This document shows positions 4,045 through 5,358 of a stretch of 5,358 nt of DNA, in pieces (the stretch's first letter is position 1; the number at the start of each line of letters is the position of its first letter). This stretch comes from Ruminococcus sp. UBA1828 (lineage in GTDB: Bacteria > Bacillota > Clostridia > Oscillospirales > Ruminococcaceae), in the NCBI GenBank assembly GCA_002338885.1, contig DDJI01000034.1, positions 9,130-14,487 on the forward strand. The letters are read 5' to 3'. The translations under genes were made by a program, and so were the position numbers. Below the pieces are notes generated by a model. It was not told where the DNA came from. It searched no databases and saw only the letters and a program-made list of their open reading frames with translations.

Positions 4045-4665
4045 TTATACTTTCTTCTTCTGCGATTTTAGCTGACGTATCTGCTCCTTGCCATGCTGCA
4101 CCTGAGCGTACACTTCCATTATGCTTTCCACTCTTTCGTCGCTCCGCAGCTGCGACATGTCCTCGCCGCACATCTCCATCAGCGCGACAAAATGCCCAAC
4201 GGAATTTTGCCCCTTTAACATCGCCTCCAGAGGAGTCAGCTGCCCACGCTCGGCATCTATTTTCCTGTCAATCTCCTCGTTACCGCACTCTATACCGATT
4301 TTCTTGATCTGTATGCGCAGCTTTTTAATCGCCCGCACAAATAAATACAAAACAAACAGCCCGAGCACCGGAGACAGCACGGTGAGCACTCCTATAGTTT
4401 TATCGTCAAATACTATTTCCGCATCGCCGACTGCATAGCAAAACAGCACCGTGAAAGCCGCTGTCGCAACCACCGAGGGCATCATCCGAATCTTTTTTAT
4501 ACCGCCTGCTTCAACCTTCATCAAAAGCATCGTCACAACGCAGACAGCCACCCAGATCAAAAACGCCACGGTTGCATACCACGGCAAATGCTCCAAGAAA
4601 AGATACAGCACCGTCGGGAAGCCCACAAAAGCAACTGCCACTAAAACGAGTAAACTCCAAATCAT
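4045..4665 (-). CDS. Four-helix membrane protein of unknown function with a charged C-terminal tail
   Basis: Not recognised as a known family. The 206-residue product has four predicted membrane segments at about 2-24, 30-49, 62-80 and 91-110. They are followed by a basic stretch (KKLRIQIKK, 114-122) and a roughly 85-residue charged, probably helical cytoplasmic tail ending in SQKKKV. The ATG at 4665 is chosen because AGGGGG (4673-4678 on this strand) sits seven bases ahead. The in-frame start 13 codons upstream, at 4704, lies inside the preceding gene. It follows that gene by 14 bases, so the two are cotranscribed. The tail contains a cysteine- and methionine-bearing stretch (FVALMEMCGEDM) but no known motif. 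A sensor, scaffold or envelope-stress role is possible but unsupported. Confidence 0.86.
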   Translation of the reverse strand: MIWSLLVLVAVAFVGFPTVLYLFLEHLPWYATVAFLIWVAVCVVTMLLMKVEAGGIKKIRMMPSVVATAAFTVLFCYAVGDAEIVFDDKTIGVLTVLSPVLGLFVLYLFVRAIKKLRIQIKKIGIECGNEEIDRKIDAERGQLTPLEAMLKGQNSVGHFVALMEMCGEDMSQLRSDERVESIMEVYAQVQHGKEQIRQLKSQKKKV

Positions 4666-4672
4666 CTTTGTG

Positions 4673-4678
4673 CCCCCT
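4673..4678 (-). promoter_or_regulatory. Ribosome binding site deciding the ATG at 4665
   Basis: AGGGGG on the - strand lies one base after the stop codon of the upstream gene and seven bases before ATG 4665. It sets the shorter start for the membrane protein. Confidence 0.7.
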
Positions 4679-4679
4679 A

Positions 4680-5324
4680 TCAGCTCTCGATGCTCTGCTG
4701 CCACGCCACAAGCTCATCTTTTTTGCCGACAACCGTCAGCCACGCCTCGAACTGTGGGCACATCACGCCGTCATCGTCAATCAACGCCTTGCAAAATTCC
4801 TCAAACTCATCGTACGATGAACCGCACAGCGCCTCTGCATACTCCGCAAGTTCTGATGTGCGCTCAAAGACCTTGCCCCACATCATCAGCTGCCTGTTGC
4901 CGGAAAGCAGATAGGCCACTTTGTAATAGTTTGTAAGCGTTTCATGCGTGCTGCGCCTTTTTTCATGGACATTCTCAAACTCCGAAACGGCGGCAATCAA
5001 ATCGCTGTCCTCCGGCTTTTTCTTTGAAAGATAGTCGCTTAACAGCCTGTTTCTGAGTATGCTCGCCCAGTATGGATAGCTTGAAACATCATCGCACCTG
5101 AGCTTGTCAAGCATGTCAAACCCCAACTCGGACAGTGACGCGTAGTTTCGCCCTCTCCAGTGAAATCCCTCTAATTCCGGATACGCTTTATAAATAAAAT
5201 TCCAAAAAGACCTGTCCTCATTTCCGGTATGCTGCTTTTCCACCTCACATATTGTGGCGTTTGCGCCGATTGCAAGGCAGGAATTTTCAAAGGCATCTGC
5301 GAGCACGCTGTTGTAAAGATGCAT
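4680..5324 (-). CDS. Acidic soluble protein of unknown function, possibly extending past the window edge
   Basis: Not recognised. From ATG 5324 the product is 214 residues, acidic, without signal peptide or membrane segments, and largely helical in appearance. A conspicuous aromatic-glycine block, GFHWRGRNYASLSELG (53-68), precedes helices at about 68-100, and a mid-protein LTNYYKVAYLL (130-140) looks like a buried helix. The ATG is supported by GGGGAG (5334-5339 on this strand), nine bases upstream. The frame stays open to the end of the window, with an in-frame TTG at 5354, so the true start may lie outside. It is the first visible gene of a two-gene operon with the membrane protein downstream, suggesting the two products work together, for example as a cytoplasmic partner of the membrane protein; this is inference from position only. 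Confidence 0.84.
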   Translation of the reverse strand: MHLYNSVLADAFENSCLAIGANATICEVEKQHTGNEDRSFWNFIYKAYPELEGFHWRGRNYASLSELGFDMLDKLRCDDVSSYPYWASILRNRLLSDYLSKKKPEDSDLIAAVSEFENVHEKRRSTHETLTNYYKVAYLLSGNRQLMMWGKVFERTSELAEYAEALCGSSYDEFEEFCKALIDDDGVMCPQFEAWLTVVGKKDELVAWQQSIES

Positions 5325-5333
5325 TTTTCCGTA

Positions 5334-5339
5334 CTCCCC
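5334..5339 (-). promoter_or_regulatory. Candidate ribosome binding site for the ATG at 5324
   Basis: GGGGAG on the - strand, nine bases before ATG 5324. It is the only visible argument for starting the gene inside the window rather than at or beyond the edge. Confidence 0.5.
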
Positions 5340-5358
5340 GAAACGAGTTGTCAAGGAC

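Noticed and set aside
4451..4936. Open reading frames on the + strand opposite the two-gene operon
   Set aside because: They are shadows of the - strand genes, with no ribosome binding sites and unlikely compositions.
5349..5354. Consensus TTGACA on the - strand as a promoter, or its TTG as the start of the last gene
   Set aside because: No -10 box lies 16-18 bases further on (the sequence there is CGGAAA), and no ribosome binding site can be seen before the TTG within the window. It is most simply in-frame or leader sequence.

Overview
The window looks like a chromosomal stretch of a gut-type Clostridia (Oscillospiraceae/Ruminococcus-like) bacterium. This is inferred from strong GGAGG-type ribosome binding sites on almost every gene, a textbook TTGACA-17-TATAAT promoter, a CCA-encoding tRNA, a low-GC Gram-positive style lipoprotein signal and a MalG-type sugar ABC permease. 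No marker gene fixes the genus.

Region 1 (29-2342, + strand) is the tail of an ABC-transporter operon with tight spacing: a MalG-like permease, a 140-residue membrane-anchored protein that resembles the C-terminal part of a membrane-fusion (HlyD/MacA-type) adaptor, and a lipoprotein related to sugar-binding proteins. All three look divergent: the permease EAA loop is degenerate, the adaptor has lost its usual N-terminal half, and the binding protein is short in the middle. No ATPase gene is in view. In many Gram-positive sugar importers the ATPase is encoded elsewhere.

Region 2 (2343-3112) is non-coding and rich in structure. It holds a helically phased TATG motif array, a perfect sigma-A type promoter, tRNA-Ser(GCU) with an encoded CCA end, and a strong intrinsic terminator. 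Next comes a roughly 250-base insert with an inverted match to the tRNA T-arm, two mutually exclusive GC-rich stems and a perfect 11-bp hairpin. The region ends with an exact 41-bp second copy of the terminator. The insert and its flanks look like a repeat element or integration scar next to a tRNA gene, possibly transcribed as a structured RNA.

Region 3 (3113-3873, + strand) is a type II toxin-antitoxin operon: a promoter with a small palindrome, a RelB/DinJ-type antitoxin and a RelE/ParE-type toxin overlapping by ATGA.

Region 4 (3874-4043) is a convergent intergenic region. It carries four 17-bp tandem repeats arranged as two identical 34-bp units, then a hairpin. The whole block is a second, same-strand copy of an element also present at 2926-3004, so the toxin-antitoxin operon is bracketed by two copies of one repeat family.

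Region 5 (4045-5358, - strand) is a two-gene operon of unknown function: a soluble acidic protein, followed 14 bases later by a four-helix membrane protein with a charged cytoplasmic tail. The upstream gene may continue past the window edge.

The most interesting material is in the non-coding blocks around the tRNA and the toxin-antitoxin operon. The named protein families are familiar, with some divergent members.
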